Shown here: one piece after another, positions 24,878-34,447 of the stretch
How the letters are laid out: every line of letters begins with the position of its first letter
Numbering within the stretch: position 1 is the stretch's first letter
NCBI RefSeq assembly: GCF_011050055.1
Contig: NZ_DRGM01000044.1
Location: 1-37,384 of the forward strand
Length of the DNA: 37,384 bases
From: Pseudoalteromonas prydzensis
GTDB taxonomy: Bacteria > Pseudomonadota > Gammaproteobacteria > Enterobacterales > Alteromonadaceae
Reading direction: 5' to 3'
Made by a program: the position numbers and the translations under genes
Notes under the pieces: model-generated
What the model saw: only the letters and a program-made list of their open reading frames with translations
Databases searched by the model: none
What the model was told of the DNA's origin: nothing

Positions 24878-26108
24878 CACTATCTGTTTTTAATACAAAA
24901 AATGATATCACTATAAAAACACAAACAATCAGCCCTAAATATTGATATACCAAAGCAAAGCCCAAATGGTCATAAACAATCCCTACAGCAACCCCAAAAA
25001 TTGCTGCCATCGCTTGGACTGTAAATTGAAAACCAATGATATAAACCATTGCCGAGTACTTTGCTTCAAAGTGCATATTAATGTATTTAAATAATGCGAT
25101 AAGCATTAATGGTAACTCTATGGCATGGAGCAATTTTAAAATGCTTATACTAAGTGAATCATCGACAATACCTGAGCAATAAATTCGCGTAGCCATTAAT
25201 ACCCCACTGACAAGCAGTGAGTTTTTCACCCCCAATTTATTGACCCACTTTACAGCCAAGTACATAGCAACGGCTTCAAAAATAACTTGTATAGACGTTA
25301 AATAACCAAAATACGCGCGCCCTTGTTCTGGTGTTGCAAAAAAAGTAGTGTAGTAAATTGCAAATTGCTGATCAAAAACCCCATAAATACAACTTACACC
25401 GACGACAAACACACTTAAACGCCACAGGCCTGTAATTTTAAAAAATTCCTGAAGTTGCCGTATTGGTGAAAATCGACGTACGGGTAACATTTCCCTATCA
25501 GTAATTGTCACTTTAACAAAAAGTAACAGCCCGATTAAACAAATTGCTGCAACACTGGAAAGCCAATAATTTAAACTCGGTGCCAAGTTAAACGATAAAC
25601 CGGTAAAATAACTTGCCGTCGCCCAGCCAAGTGATCCCCACATTCTAGCCTTGCCAAATTCAAAATGAGTGGCTCGGCTTTGCTTATCAATATAACTTTC
25701 AAGTGCCCCCACCCCCGCTAAAAATGCACATGAAAAAACCACCCCACCTACTATTACGGCCAAATAAAAATTGCTGTGTAGCAATGGTTCATAAACATAG
25801 TTAACAAACGGTCCGATCATTAACATAAAAAATGCAATAAAATACAGGAGTGCTTTTTTTAAACCAAGTTTATCTTGAAAGATGCCATAGAAAGGCATGA
25901 TGAATAAAGCCATGAGAGAGTTAGCGCTAAAAACAATGCCTACTTCTTCACCATTCAGACCAACCTTTTGGCTAAGCCAGACTGGAAACAATGAAAACGA
26001 AAAAGACCATGCCATAAAATAGACAAAGAAAATAGCGCTTAATAGCCGATAATTGCTACTCATATATCGCACAGCCTTAGACGGAAAAATAACGACTCTA
26101 TCTGTCAT
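24849..26108 (-). CDS. cscB: CscB-type sucrose:proton symporter (MFS, oligosaccharide:H+ symporter family)
   Basis: This inner-membrane permease of 419 residues closely follows the LacY/CscB family. Glu137 and Arg155 (ESYIDK, FGKARMWG) match LacY Glu126 and Arg144, and His328 and Glu331 (KLLHAIELPL) match LacY His322 and Glu325, the proton-coupling pair. Around residue 268 the sequence GYLTSIQVIFEAVAM follows CscB rather than LacY, which favours sucrose over lactose. The start at 26108 is the first ATG; a later Met at codon 16 (MSSNY) is also possible and neither has a strong site. It lies 17 bp after the GH32 gene. No intracellular invertase is present in the window, so the fate of imported sucrose is unclear. 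Confidence 0.87.
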   Translation of the reverse strand: MTDRVVIFPSKAVRYMSSNYRLLSAIFFVYFMAWSFSFSLFPVWLSQKVGLNGEEVGIVFSANSLMALFIMPFYGIFQDKLGLKKALLYFIAFFMLMIGPFVNYVYEPLLHSNFYLAVIVGGVVFSCAFLAGVGALESYIDKQSRATHFEFGKARMWGSLGWATASYFTGLSFNLAPSLNYWLSSVAAICLIGLLLFVKVTITDREMLPVRRFSPIRQLQEFFKITGLWRLSVFVVGVSCIYGVFDQQFAIYYTTFFATPEQGRAYFGYLTSIQVIFEAVAMYLAVKWVNKLGVKNSLLVSGVLMATRIYCSGIVDDSLSISILKLLHAIELPLMLIALFKYINMHFEAKYSAMVYIIGFQFTVQAMAAIFGVAVGIVYDHLGFALVYQYLGLIVCVFIVISFFVLKTDSAKRNRVGSA

Positions 26109-26125
26109 AGAGCCGTTTTAAACGG

Positions 26126-28138
26126 TTATTTTTCTACAGCAATATTGTTTAACTGAACATCGCTAAGCGATAGCTGCTGCTCAGCACTTACCTTTATTTT
26201 ATGGTAAGGGGAGGTTGGGAAAACAATCGATGTCATTGTGCTAACACCTTGATTAACAAAAACTTCAATTGATGCTTTATCAACCCATACTTCAACATCA
26301 TACTGTTTGAGCTCTGTTTGTAATGGAGCTGTTTGAATGCCAGCAAAACCCGGTTCAAAATCACTCAACCCAGCTTGAGTTCGGTCAAGAGTTAATTGCC
26401 CTGCAATTGGATCTAGTGTTAACTTGGTCTGCTCACCTGAGTCGGCGCTAAGTAAGATGTCCACAGCTTGCTCGCCATGGGGAAAGCTAAAACTAAATTT
26501 AAATTGCCCAGCCGCGACATTAAAAAGCTCATCAAGTTGATAACTGCTTTTACCACTTAACTTTATCTTACTTTGCGACTCAGTCAATAATGTCTGCAGC
26601 TCTTTTACCGGTTCAGAAGCTAAACGGATCCCCGCAGCTGTTTTCACTAACTTTAGCTCTCTTGGGATTGTCATCGCGCTGCGCCAAGTCTCTGTAGGTA
26701 CTACGTTAGCGTACTGCCAATTACTCATCCAGCCCATAAATAAATGACGCTCATCTTGCGTGTCTGAAAATGTCACACCAGCATAGTTATCTGTACCATA
26801 ATCTAACCAGATTGATGATTCAACCTTTGCTTTTGCCGCTTCATCTGAGAACATAATATCCGCAACTTTAACGTGCCCCCAGTCGCCTTGCTCAGTATCA
26901 ATAATTTTAATTTGCCCTTGCTGAGCTTTAAAATGGCTTACATCCCACGCTTTCTCAGTCATATTGCCTGAATTATTGCCCTTTGCAGTTTTGACCACCT
27001 CACCATTAATTAATAACTGCATCACGGTGCTGTTTTCATGTTTGCCACCCGCTATTTTGAAATTAATATAATCATGCTCAATAGAGAACGGCTGCGATAA
27101 AACAGATCCTGTCGCCTTATCTGACTGATTAAAAGAGCTTAATGTAACAACAGATTGTTGATCTTCTTCAACATGAAATGCGTTACCAGTCACCTGCCAT
27201 TTACTTAAACCATTTTTAAAATCTAATAAGTTAACTCCCTTTGGAAATACAGCTGGAGTAGAGGCGAGTTGTTGCTGATATTCTTCATCAAGCACAAAGT
27301 GTTTTCCATCAAAGTCACCAATAAAATACTGGGTACCTGAGCCACCATTTGGCGCACCTGGGTTAATACTGACTAATAATACATACTTATATTGATCGGT
27401 GCCTTGCACGCGCACACGAATTAAATCAGGGCACTCCCATACACCAGCATGACTGCCCCACTCAACTCCAAAATTGCTTTCAAATTGCCATTCTTTTAGG
27501 TTTTTAGAGGTATAAAAGCCAATATGATCATCTTGAGCAAGTACCATAACCCACTGCTGGGTAGATTCATGCCAGTTCACTTTCGGATCACGAAAATCAC
27601 GAATGCCAGGGTTTTTTAATACGGGATTATTTTCGTATTTCTTCCACGTTCTGCCTTTATCTGTACTGTATGCTACGCCTTGAGTTTGAAAGTCAATTGC
27701 CCCCTGTGCGGCCTTTTTATCATCGTGATAAGTATAAATAGCAACAAGTGGCGGATTTTCTTTACTGCCAAAGCCACTACTATTTTGCCAATCAACCACT
27801 GCACTGCCGGAGAATATCGTACCGTGCTCATCGGGGTAAAGTTTGATACCTTGATGCTCCCAATGAACCATGTCCTTACTAATTGCATGTCCCCAATGCA
27901 TCGGGCCCCAAACCGAGGAGTCTGGGTTATGTTGATAGAAAAGATGGTACTCGCCTTGGTAATACACCATACCATTTGGATCATTCATCCAGTTTTCTGG
28001 TGGTGTAAAATGAAAAGTTGGACGAAACATTTCTTTACTTGATTGTTCCACTACCACTAGGGCGCTCGTTTCAGTTTGATTTGTCATGCCACACGCTGCC
28101 AAAAATGATGAAATTAAAATTAAGTTAACTGTTCGCAT
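26126..28138 (-). CDS. Lipoprotein GH32 fructanase/beta-fructofuranosidase with insertion domain
   Basis: This hydrolase of beta-fructosides (sucrose, inulin or levan) has 670 residues. The signal peptide has lipobox LAAC with Cys16, so it is membrane-anchored and acts outside the cytoplasm. The five-bladed propeller carries WMNDPNG at 50-56 (nucleophile Asp53), RDP at 183-185 (Asp184) and the acid/base Glu235 in ECPD. After blade four, a beta-rich insert at about 303-432 (DFKNGLSKWQVTGNAF to KVADIMFSDE) precedes the last blade, an arrangement typical of Bacteroidetes and Bacillus levanase-type enzymes. A C-terminal beta-sandwich includes VDKASIEVFVNQG. The start has GGAG six bases upstream and overlaps the sugar porter end by 14 bp. 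Exo versus endo action and levan versus inulin cannot be decided from the sequence. Confidence 0.92.
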   Translation of the reverse strand: MRTVNLILISSFLAACGMTNQTETSALVVVEQSSKEMFRPTFHFTPPENWMNDPNGMVYYQGEYHLFYQHNPDSSVWGPMHWGHAISKDMVHWEHQGIKLYPDEHGTIFSGSAVVDWQNSSGFGSKENPPLVAIYTYHDDKKAAQGAIDFQTQGVAYSTDKGRTWKKYENNPVLKNPGIRDFRDPKVNWHESTQQWVMVLAQDDHIGFYTSKNLKEWQFESNFGVEWGSHAGVWECPDLIRVRVQGTDQYKYVLLVSINPGAPNGGSGTQYFIGDFDGKHFVLDEEYQQQLASTPAVFPKGVNLLDFKNGLSKWQVTGNAFHVEEDQQSVVTLSSFNQSDKATGSVLSQPFSIEHDYINFKIAGGKHENSTVMQLLINGEVVKTAKGNNSGNMTEKAWDVSHFKAQQGQIKIIDTEQGDWGHVKVADIMFSDEAAKAKVESSIWLDYGTDNYAGVTFSDTQDERHLFMGWMSNWQYANVVPTETWRSAMTIPRELKLVKTAAGIRLASEPVKELQTLLTESQSKIKLSGKSSYQLDELFNVAAGQFKFSFSFPHGEQAVDILLSADSGEQTKLTLDPIAGQLTLDRTQAGLSDFEPGFAGIQTAPLQTELKQYDVEVWVDKASIEVFVNQGVSTMTSIVFPTSPYHKIKVSAEQQLSLSDVQLNNIAVEK

Positions 28139-29462
28139 CTAATACTCCATGCTTCTTTTTTGTATTAAGAGAAATGTCTTCTAAAGAACGCCCTTTTGTT
28201 TCAGGCATAAACCAAGCTACAAAGGCTAATTGCCCTAACATCATTAAAGTGAAAAAACTGAATACTTCTGATGCGCTAAATCGCTCTAAGAAAAACGGCA
28301 TTAATAAGGTAATCGCAGCGGCAAAGAACCAGTGCGTACCCGAACCCAGTGACTGACCTTTTGAGCGCACTTTGTTAGGAAATATCTCAGCGATGAATAC
28401 CCAGATCACTGTTCCTTGACCAATTGCATGGGCGGCAATAAACACAAACACAAATGCCACAATAGTTAAACCACCTGAGCCGCTGCTAAACGCCCATGCG
28501 ACGACCGCCAGCGAAATCACATAACCAATTGAGCCGATATACATCAACGAACGACGGCCAAATTTATCGATTAAAGATAAACCTAGCATGGTAAAGCATA
28601 AGTTAACCATGCCGATCCCAGCCCCTGATAATAAGGATTGGTTTACGTCTAAGCCGGCAAGTTCAAATACCCGCGGCGCATAATAAATAATAAAGTTAAT
28701 ACCTGATAATTGATTAAATGCTGCAAATAAAAATGCAAACCAAGCAGCCTTGCTATAGGCACCACCAAATAACCTTGATTCACTGTGCTGTTGTTTAGCA
28801 GTGATAATTTCAGTCAACACGTTATCCGGGTTAACTTCTCCTAACTCGACTAATATTGAGCGTGCTTTGCTTTGTTCATTTCTATTTTGCACCAACCAAC
28901 GTGGGCTTTCTGGTGCTTTGATGATCATTAATAAATAAATTAAAGCCGGTATCGCTTCTACACCAAGCATTAAACGCCAATCAATTGCCGAAGTACCGGC
29001 GATTAAAAAGTTAGAAACAAACGCAACTAAAATGCCAAATACAATCTGAAACTGATAAAGCGCAACCAAACGGCCACGATATTTAGCGGGTGCTATTTCT
29101 GAAATATAAGCAGGTACTACAATTGATGAAATACCCACACCAACGCCGCCAATAAACCGCAGTAATGCAAACGTATATGGGTCGGGAGCAAGTGCAGAAC
29201 CAAGTGCAGAAATAAAAAACAGTACACCAACTAAGATTAAGGTTGGCTTTCTCCCCCACTTATCACAAGGATAGTTACCAGCTAAAGCTCCAAATAATGT
29301 CCCCCACAGTGCCGACGACATAATAAATAAACCATGGAATAACGAGCTTGTATTCCAAAGTGCTTGAATTGGTTTGTCTGCGCCTGATATAACCGCAGTA
29401 TCAAAGCCAAATAAAAAGCCTGCCACAGCCACTGTGATTGACCAATAAATAATTTTTTTCAT
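28125..29462 (-). CDS. MFS sugar porter (XylE/GalP-like hexose transporter)
   Basis: This inner-membrane transporter of 445 residues has the sugar-porter signatures GFLFGFDTAVISG near residue 15, GRKPTL after the second segment, PESPRWL near residue 186, and PETKGRSLEDI near the end. About twelve hydrophobic segments are visible. Beside a GH32 enzyme and a fructokinase it most likely imports fructose, glucose or both after hydrolysis in the periplasm. It is preceded by susD with a 59-bp gap containing a hairpin, and overlaps the GH32 gene by 14 bp. The hexose specificity is inferred. Confidence 0.9.
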   Translation of the reverse strand: MKKIIYWSITVAVAGFLFGFDTAVISGADKPIQALWNTSSLFHGLFIMSSALWGTLFGALAGNYPCDKWGRKPTLILVGVLFFISALGSALAPDPYTFALLRFIGGVGVGISSIVVPAYISEIAPAKYRGRLVALYQFQIVFGILVAFVSNFLIAGTSAIDWRLMLGVEAIPALIYLLMIIKAPESPRWLVQNRNEQSKARSILVELGEVNPDNVLTEIITAKQQHSESRLFGGAYSKAAWFAFLFAAFNQLSGINFIIYYAPRVFELAGLDVNQSLLSGAGIGMVNLCFTMLGLSLIDKFGRRSLMYIGSIGYVISLAVVAWAFSSGSGGLTIVAFVFVFIAAHAIGQGTVIWVFIAEIFPNKVRSKGQSLGSGTHWFFAAAITLLMPFFLERFSASEVFSFFTLMMLGQLAFVAWFMPETKGRSLEDISLNTKKKHGVLDANS

Positions 29463-29484
29463 AACAACTCTTTTGACTTAATGT

Positions 29485-29509
29485 CAGAAAAGGTGGGCAC
29501 GGGCCCACC
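29485..29509 (-). terminator. Attenuator/terminator hairpin between susD and the sugar porter
   Basis: The 7-bp GC-rich stem GGTGGGC (29492-29498) and GCCCACC (29503-29509) is followed on the minus strand by TTTT. It sits between susD and the porter gene and would reduce downstream expression relative to susCD. Confidence 0.75.
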
Positions 29510-29521
29510 GCCCACTATTGA

Positions 29522-31231
29522 TTAATACTTTGAGTTTTGCGTGTAGGATCCGCTACTCAAAATCATTTGTTGATTAGGTATTGGTAAATATTCATGCTTC
29601 CCTTTGGTAAAAATAGCATCAACTAAGTAAGGCTTGCGCACGGCTTCAATCGACAAGTAACTATCAATGGTCTCTTTTGCTATTCCCCAACGAACTAAGT
29701 CAAAAAAGCGATGTCCTTCAAGTCCTAATTCAAGACGACGCTCAAAACGCAGTGCTGCTCTGGCTTGCTGTTTAGTGTCAAAACTTGTGTATAAACCAAT
29801 GTTATAAATACTGGCGTTCTGCAATTTAGCGGTACTTTGTTTAGCGCGCTCACGAATGCGGTTAATTATGACTAATGCTTCGTCATATCTATCTAGCTCA
29901 ATTAAAGCCTCTGCTTTCCAAAGCAATACGTCGGAATAGCGGATCAACGGTGTATTTAATGAAAAGATAGGAAATGGCCCATTTTCACCGCGACAACTAC
30001 AATCTGGATGCTCTAAATCTTTCATCGCTGTAAAGTTGCCATAAATGCCTGGCGCACGAGCCCAACTATCGCCACCGTGGATCAGCTTTTCGTCATATTT
30101 AAACGGTTTGCCTTCCATTGCGACGGTATGGTCCAAACGAGGGTCAACAGCATCGATGGTCATGTCGTAATTCAGATCATTAAAGGTGTCAAATTGCGGC
30201 AAGCCTTGTTGATCTGTTTTAAAAGCATTGACGAAGTTTTCAGTGGGTACATGAAAACCGCAGCAACCAAAGCCCCCCGCCATAGGCGCGTTTAGCGCAC
30301 TTGGCCAGCTGCCACGACCATCTGGGGAACCATCATTCAATGAACGTTGAATAGCAAAAACAGATTCTTTCCCATTTTCACTCTCAAACAAAAAATTATC
30401 AGCATAGTCATCAAATAAACCATACACACCCGCTTGCTCAATCTCATCGACTAAAGTAACCACTCGCGTTAATTTATCTTTATTGATGTTGACTACCTGA
30501 TGCTGTTCATCTTGTTCATACGCCTGATATAACAGCGTTTTAGCTAAATAAGCTTTTGCTGACAGCGCTGAAGCACGACCAACATCTGCTTGTCTATCGG
30601 GTAAGTTATTTGCTGCAAATTCAAAATCATCAGCAATTTTGTCCCAAAGTGCTTGATCTGTCAGATCACGGTTGGTTGTTGTTAAAATTTGCTCTTGGCT
30701 CATGGTTTCATCAATCCAGGGGATATACTTGTGATGAATTTTTAAGTCAAAGTAAAAAATACTGCGAATAAATCGCAACTCAGCTTGTTTAGCAGCACGG
30801 TCTTCAATCTCTGGCGAGGCATTTTCTATCACCGCTAAAGCTGCGTTAGCCCGCGAAATACCAGTATAATTTCGAGTCCATTTTTTGTTATTTAAGTCAA
30901 TCAAATCAGGCGGGAAAGACTCCATATCGGGCACTAAAGGCTGATATAAAGACAAAGCATGATAAGCAAATATGTCACCGGGTCCATTGCCTCCTTTGTG
31001 GGCATCACCTGCGCGTAAGTTCCCTGTTGGCCAAAGAAAGTTAGGGGCAGTGTAATGGTCGTTTCCTAAATATGAGTAAGTTGCAATGATTAAAGCATCT
31101 ACATTTTCACTGTTAGAGACTTGCTCTTGCGTTAATACACCTGAAGGTGCAACATCAAGATCAGAACCGCCGCACGATGCTAAAGATAGAGTGAGCGTTG
31201 TCACTGCAAATAGGGTTTTAATTTTATTCAT
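29522..31231 (-). CDS. SusD/RagB-family glycan-binding outer-membrane lipoprotein
   Basis: This is the substrate-capturing lid of a SusCD outer-membrane importer, 569 residues. The signal peptide has lipobox LASC with Cys20. The body is a SusD-type TPR-like helical fold, with the C-terminal family motifs RYSDVLLWKAEALIEL, RRLELGLEGHRFFDLVRWG and YLPIPNQQMILSSG ending in QNSKY. A surface lipoprotein is expected; Bacteroidetes use an acidic export signal after the Cys, and here CGGSDLD follows, but the export route in a gammaproteobacterium is unknown. The start at 31231 fits the signal peptide; the frame extends 24 bases further. It lies 30 bp after susC. Confidence 0.9.
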   Translation of the reverse strand: MNKIKTLFAVTTLTLSLASCGGSDLDVAPSGVLTQEQVSNSENVDALIIATYSYLGNDHYTAPNFLWPTGNLRAGDAHKGGNGPGDIFAYHALSLYQPLVPDMESFPPDLIDLNNKKWTRNYTGISRANAALAVIENASPEIEDRAAKQAELRFIRSIFYFDLKIHHKYIPWIDETMSQEQILTTTNRDLTDQALWDKIADDFEFAANNLPDRQADVGRASALSAKAYLAKTLLYQAYEQDEQHQVVNINKDKLTRVVTLVDEIEQAGVYGLFDDYADNFLFESENGKESVFAIQRSLNDGSPDGRGSWPSALNAPMAGGFGCCGFHVPTENFVNAFKTDQQGLPQFDTFNDLNYDMTIDAVDPRLDHTVAMEGKPFKYDEKLIHGGDSWARAPGIYGNFTAMKDLEHPDCSCRGENGPFPIFSLNTPLIRYSDVLLWKAEALIELDRYDEALVIINRIRERAKQSTAKLQNASIYNIGLYTSFDTKQQARAALRFERRLELGLEGHRFFDLVRWGIAKETIDSYLSIEAVRKPYLVDAIFTKGKHEYLPIPNQQMILSSGSYTQNSKY

Positions 31232-31261
31232 AATTTGTGCTCGTATCGTTGTCATTTTAAA

Positions 31262-34204
31262 TCAAAAAGAAAGGTTCACGCCTAACGTGATACGTCTTGG
31301 AATTGGGAAAGTGCCATCTGGTGTTTCTGGATCTTGGCTTAATGTTCCAGAAGGTGTAATGGTTAGTAAGTTACTGCCCTGCAAATAAATGCGCGCTGAG
31401 CTTATACCAAATTGACTCAACCATTGCTCATCAGGGCTATACCCGATAGATAAGTTACGCAACTTAAGGTAAGTGCCATCTTCCCAAAATAAGCTTGATT
31501 GACGACCTTCACCATTATTATCAATTGTTGTTAAGGCTGGTACATTCGTGTCAGTGTTATTGATTGACCACGCATCAAGAACCCGACCCCCATAGTTTGA
31601 ACCTATATTGAGTGAGGTAAAATCAGTGAATCCACGCCAACCGTTGCGAATTTGACCGCCTTCGACACCTTGCCAGAACATGGTAAAATCCCAATTTTTA
31701 TACTTGAAGTTCATGTTCAAACCATACATAAAGTCTGGATCGGTATCTGCGAAAAAGGTTTGATCATTTTCATCAATGACGCCATTGCCATCTAAATCTT
31801 GCCAACGAACTCGGCCTAAACCAGCTCCCGATTGAGCAGCATGAGCATCAATTTCACCTTGGTTTTGAAATAACCCATCAGCAACATAGCCATAAACTGA
31901 GTTGATTGAATGACCAACAATCGTTTTATCTGCTCCATTACCGCCAAACGAGTTCACAACATCTTCAGGAAGTGAAACAACCTTATTTTTAGCAGAAGAA
32001 ACGTTAAAACTAATATCAACATCAATATCACCATCTAAGCTGTCAAACGAAAGGTAGTCAGCATAACCAATGATGAATTCAACCCCTGAATTTTCAATTG
32101 TGCCGCCATTTACCCACTGTTGTGCGCCCTCGCCTAAAGTAGCAATAGGGTTAGTAAGCGTTAAGATATCTTCTGTGGTTTTTTCAAACCAATCGATACT
32201 GCCGTAAATGGTGTCGTAACGCATCCCAAAATCAATACCGATATTTGTTTGCGTCGAAGTTTCCCATTTCAGGTTGTCATTACCGGTTTGAGCTTTCACA
32301 AAACCAGAAGGCAGCGTGCCGCCATTAGCACCACCGATGTCATACGCAGTGCCTTCATCTTGTGAATCAGTAAATAGTGATTGAGTCGCATAACGGCTCA
32401 AATAAGTTGTGTAGGTTGCATCAGTTGGAATTTCTTGATTACCCGTTTTACCCCAACTAGCACGTAATTTTAAGGTGGTTAAGAACTCGATATCATAAAA
32501 TGACTCGTTACTGATCACCCAACCCGCTGATGCAGCAGGGAAGTTACCGTAACTGTTATTGCTACCAAAACGTGATGAACCGTCGCGGCGAATGGTAAAC
32601 CCAGCTAAATAGCGGTCATCATAGTTATAGTCCATTCGAGCAAAGTAAGAATTAAGAGACCACTTATCGCCATCCCCTTCAACACGTACATCACCTGTCG
32701 CTTGCGATAAATGTGCATAATCGCGATCATCCGAGGCAAAGCCAGAACCAAAGCCAACCGAACCTTCATACTCGTAATCAATTTGCTCGGTGCCTGCTAA
32801 AAATGTAAAACGGTGATTATCACCTACATCTAAGTTATATTGCGCAGTGTTAGTCCAGCTAAAGCTGCTATTCCAGTTTTCAGTAACCGAGAGTTGATCA
32901 CCATAATTTAGGGAGCCAGCCTGAAATGCCCGTGTGTAGTTTCTAAAGTAATACTGGCCATAATCAAGAGCAACGGTGCTTTTTAGAGTAAGGTCTTCAA
33001 TTACTTCATATTCGACAAAAATATTACCCATCAGCTTATTAAAGCGACTGACATTATCGCGGTTCATTGCAATTATTCTGACTGGGTTATCACGGTCAGT
33101 TACACCCGGCACAGGGCCACCCCAACCGCCTTCATCATTATGTACAGGGACAATAGATTGTTGCTCTATTGCTAATCCCAAAATTTCTCCAGCTCTTGCA
33201 TTAACTAAATTCGACTCTTGATTGGTAATAGTGAAGTTCTCACCAATTTTGAGCTTATCCGTTAATTGATAATCAGAATTAACCCTAAAACTAATCCGTT
33301 CAAAGGCTGAACCATCTACCACACCTTCAGAATCGTAATACCCCAAAGAGCTGTAAATAGATGCCCTATCCGAGCCACCTGATAGAGAAAAATTCAGATC
33401 AGTTACTTTAGCTGAGCGAGTTACTTCATCAAACCAATTAGTATCAGCAGGACGCTGTACTTGTTGGGGATCAGTATAAGTAGGTAAGATCACTGAGTTT
33501 AATTGAGGATTACTATAGTCACCATTCCAATCATAACTATATAGCGGGCTTGCTGCATTTGGATCAGAGCCATCATTAACCGCAGCTTGCCATACAACTT
33601 GTCCACGCTGTTTGGTATTTAATGGATTTAAATCATAGCTGTAGTCATCTTGAGATTGGTTTATAGAAAAATTAAAATCCAGCCCCTCATTGCCTTTTTT
33701 AGTTGTGATAACAATCACACCATTGCCTGAACGCGCACCAAAAATACTTGCCGCTGCGGCGTCTCGCAATACCTGAATATCTGCAATATCATGACTATTA
33801 AGTTCATGCATGCCTGATTTAGTCGGAATGCCATCAATCACATATAACGGATCATTATTACCTAAAGGTCCTAACCCTTGACCACGAATACGCACCGTTG
33901 CTGCAGAATCAGGTGAACCATTGGTTGTAATTTGTAAGCCAGGTACTCTTCCTTGTAGATTCTGCATTATATTGCCAGAAGGCATATCAACAACATCCTC
34001 TAACGCAACAGTGCTAATTGCACCTGTTAAGTCATCTTTTTTAACACTGCCGTAGCCATAAGAAACTTCGATGACCTCAATACCATCATCAGACGAGTTT
34101 TGTATTTGCTGTTGCTGAGCTGCTATAGCGCTATATGGCAAAAGCAAACCGACTAATACTGCACTTACACTTGCAGCTAGTGGGGTTTTGCGAAATCTTA
34201 GCAT
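31262..34204 (-). CDS. SusC/RagA-family TonB-linked outer-membrane importer
   Basis: This 980-residue outer-membrane barrel forms a glycan import complex with SusD. A signal peptide covers about 1-29, and GIEVIEV at 41-47 resembles a proteobacterial TonB box. The plug begins at VSYGYGSVKKDDLTGAIS (48-65), and the SusC signature LYVIDGIP is at 120-127. The N-terminal carboxypeptidase-regulatory-like domain common in Bacteroidetes SusC proteins is absent. The barrel ends in Phe (VNLSF). The start at 34204 was chosen for GAGGA about eight bases upstream and because the signal peptide begins there; the frame extends to 34258. Two LacI-type operators precede it. The glycan is probably a fructan, judged from GH32. 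Confidence 0.92.
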   Translation of the reverse strand: MLRFRKTPLAASVSAVLVGLLLPYSAIAAQQQQIQNSSDDGIEVIEVSYGYGSVKKDDLTGAISTVALEDVVDMPSGNIMQNLQGRVPGLQITTNGSPDSAATVRIRGQGLGPLGNNDPLYVIDGIPTKSGMHELNSHDIADIQVLRDAAAASIFGARSGNGVIVITTKKGNEGLDFNFSINQSQDDYSYDLNPLNTKQRGQVVWQAAVNDGSDPNAASPLYSYDWNGDYSNPQLNSVILPTYTDPQQVQRPADTNWFDEVTRSAKVTDLNFSLSGGSDRASIYSSLGYYDSEGVVDGSAFERISFRVNSDYQLTDKLKIGENFTITNQESNLVNARAGEILGLAIEQQSIVPVHNDEGGWGGPVPGVTDRDNPVRIIAMNRDNVSRFNKLMGNIFVEYEVIEDLTLKSTVALDYGQYYFRNYTRAFQAGSLNYGDQLSVTENWNSSFSWTNTAQYNLDVGDNHRFTFLAGTEQIDYEYEGSVGFGSGFASDDRDYAHLSQATGDVRVEGDGDKWSLNSYFARMDYNYDDRYLAGFTIRRDGSSRFGSNNSYGNFPAASAGWVISNESFYDIEFLTTLKLRASWGKTGNQEIPTDATYTTYLSRYATQSLFTDSQDEGTAYDIGGANGGTLPSGFVKAQTGNDNLKWETSTQTNIGIDFGMRYDTIYGSIDWFEKTTEDILTLTNPIATLGEGAQQWVNGGTIENSGVEFIIGYADYLSFDSLDGDIDVDISFNVSSAKNKVVSLPEDVVNSFGGNGADKTIVGHSINSVYGYVADGLFQNQGEIDAHAAQSGAGLGRVRWQDLDGNGVIDENDQTFFADTDPDFMYGLNMNFKYKNWDFTMFWQGVEGGQIRNGWRGFTDFTSLNIGSNYGGRVLDAWSINNTDTNVPALTTIDNNGEGRQSSLFWEDGTYLKLRNLSIGYSPDEQWLSQFGISSARIYLQGSNLLTITPSGTLSQDPETPDGTFPIPRRITLGVNLSF

Positions 34205-34262
34205 TGTGTGTGTCCTCATTTGGTTTAATTTATTAATGTTTATTGTTATTCTCCGCACATTA

Positions 34263-34272
34263 ACAACGTTGT
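34263..34272. promoter_or_regulatory. LacI-type operator O1 upstream of susC
   Basis: The perfect palindrome ACAACGTTGT with a central CG lies 59 bp upstream of the susC start. It is one of three identical cores in the window. Confidence 0.8.
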
Positions 34273-34340
34273 CTTTATGTTGGTAATGACTTGTTTTAAC
34301 GCTGTTGAAACTGCGCTAGAACACAAATAGCCATTAACAT

Positions 34341-34364
34341 AAAAATAAACAACGTTGTCTTTTT
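34341..34364. promoter_or_regulatory. LacI-type operator O2 upstream of susC
   Basis: The palindrome core ACAACGTTGT is at 34349-34358, 86 bp centre-to-centre from O1, close to eight helical turns, so a DNA loop is possible. The surrounding 24 bp are identical to the inverted sequence at the fructokinase operator. Confidence 0.82.
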
Positions 34365-34447
34365 AACATTAAAAAAACATAACTTCAACATGAATAACAA
34401 ACTTTATTCTATTAAGTGTACTTTTATTTTGATATTTGTTGATAACT

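Larger units (their letters stand above)
34205..34447. promoter_or_regulatory. Upstream region of susC
   Basis: This stretch contains the two operators described separately and the AT-rich DNA between them. No consensus -35/-10 pair was clear. The right limit is the end of the miniature element that separates this region from the fructokinase gene. Confidence 0.5.
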
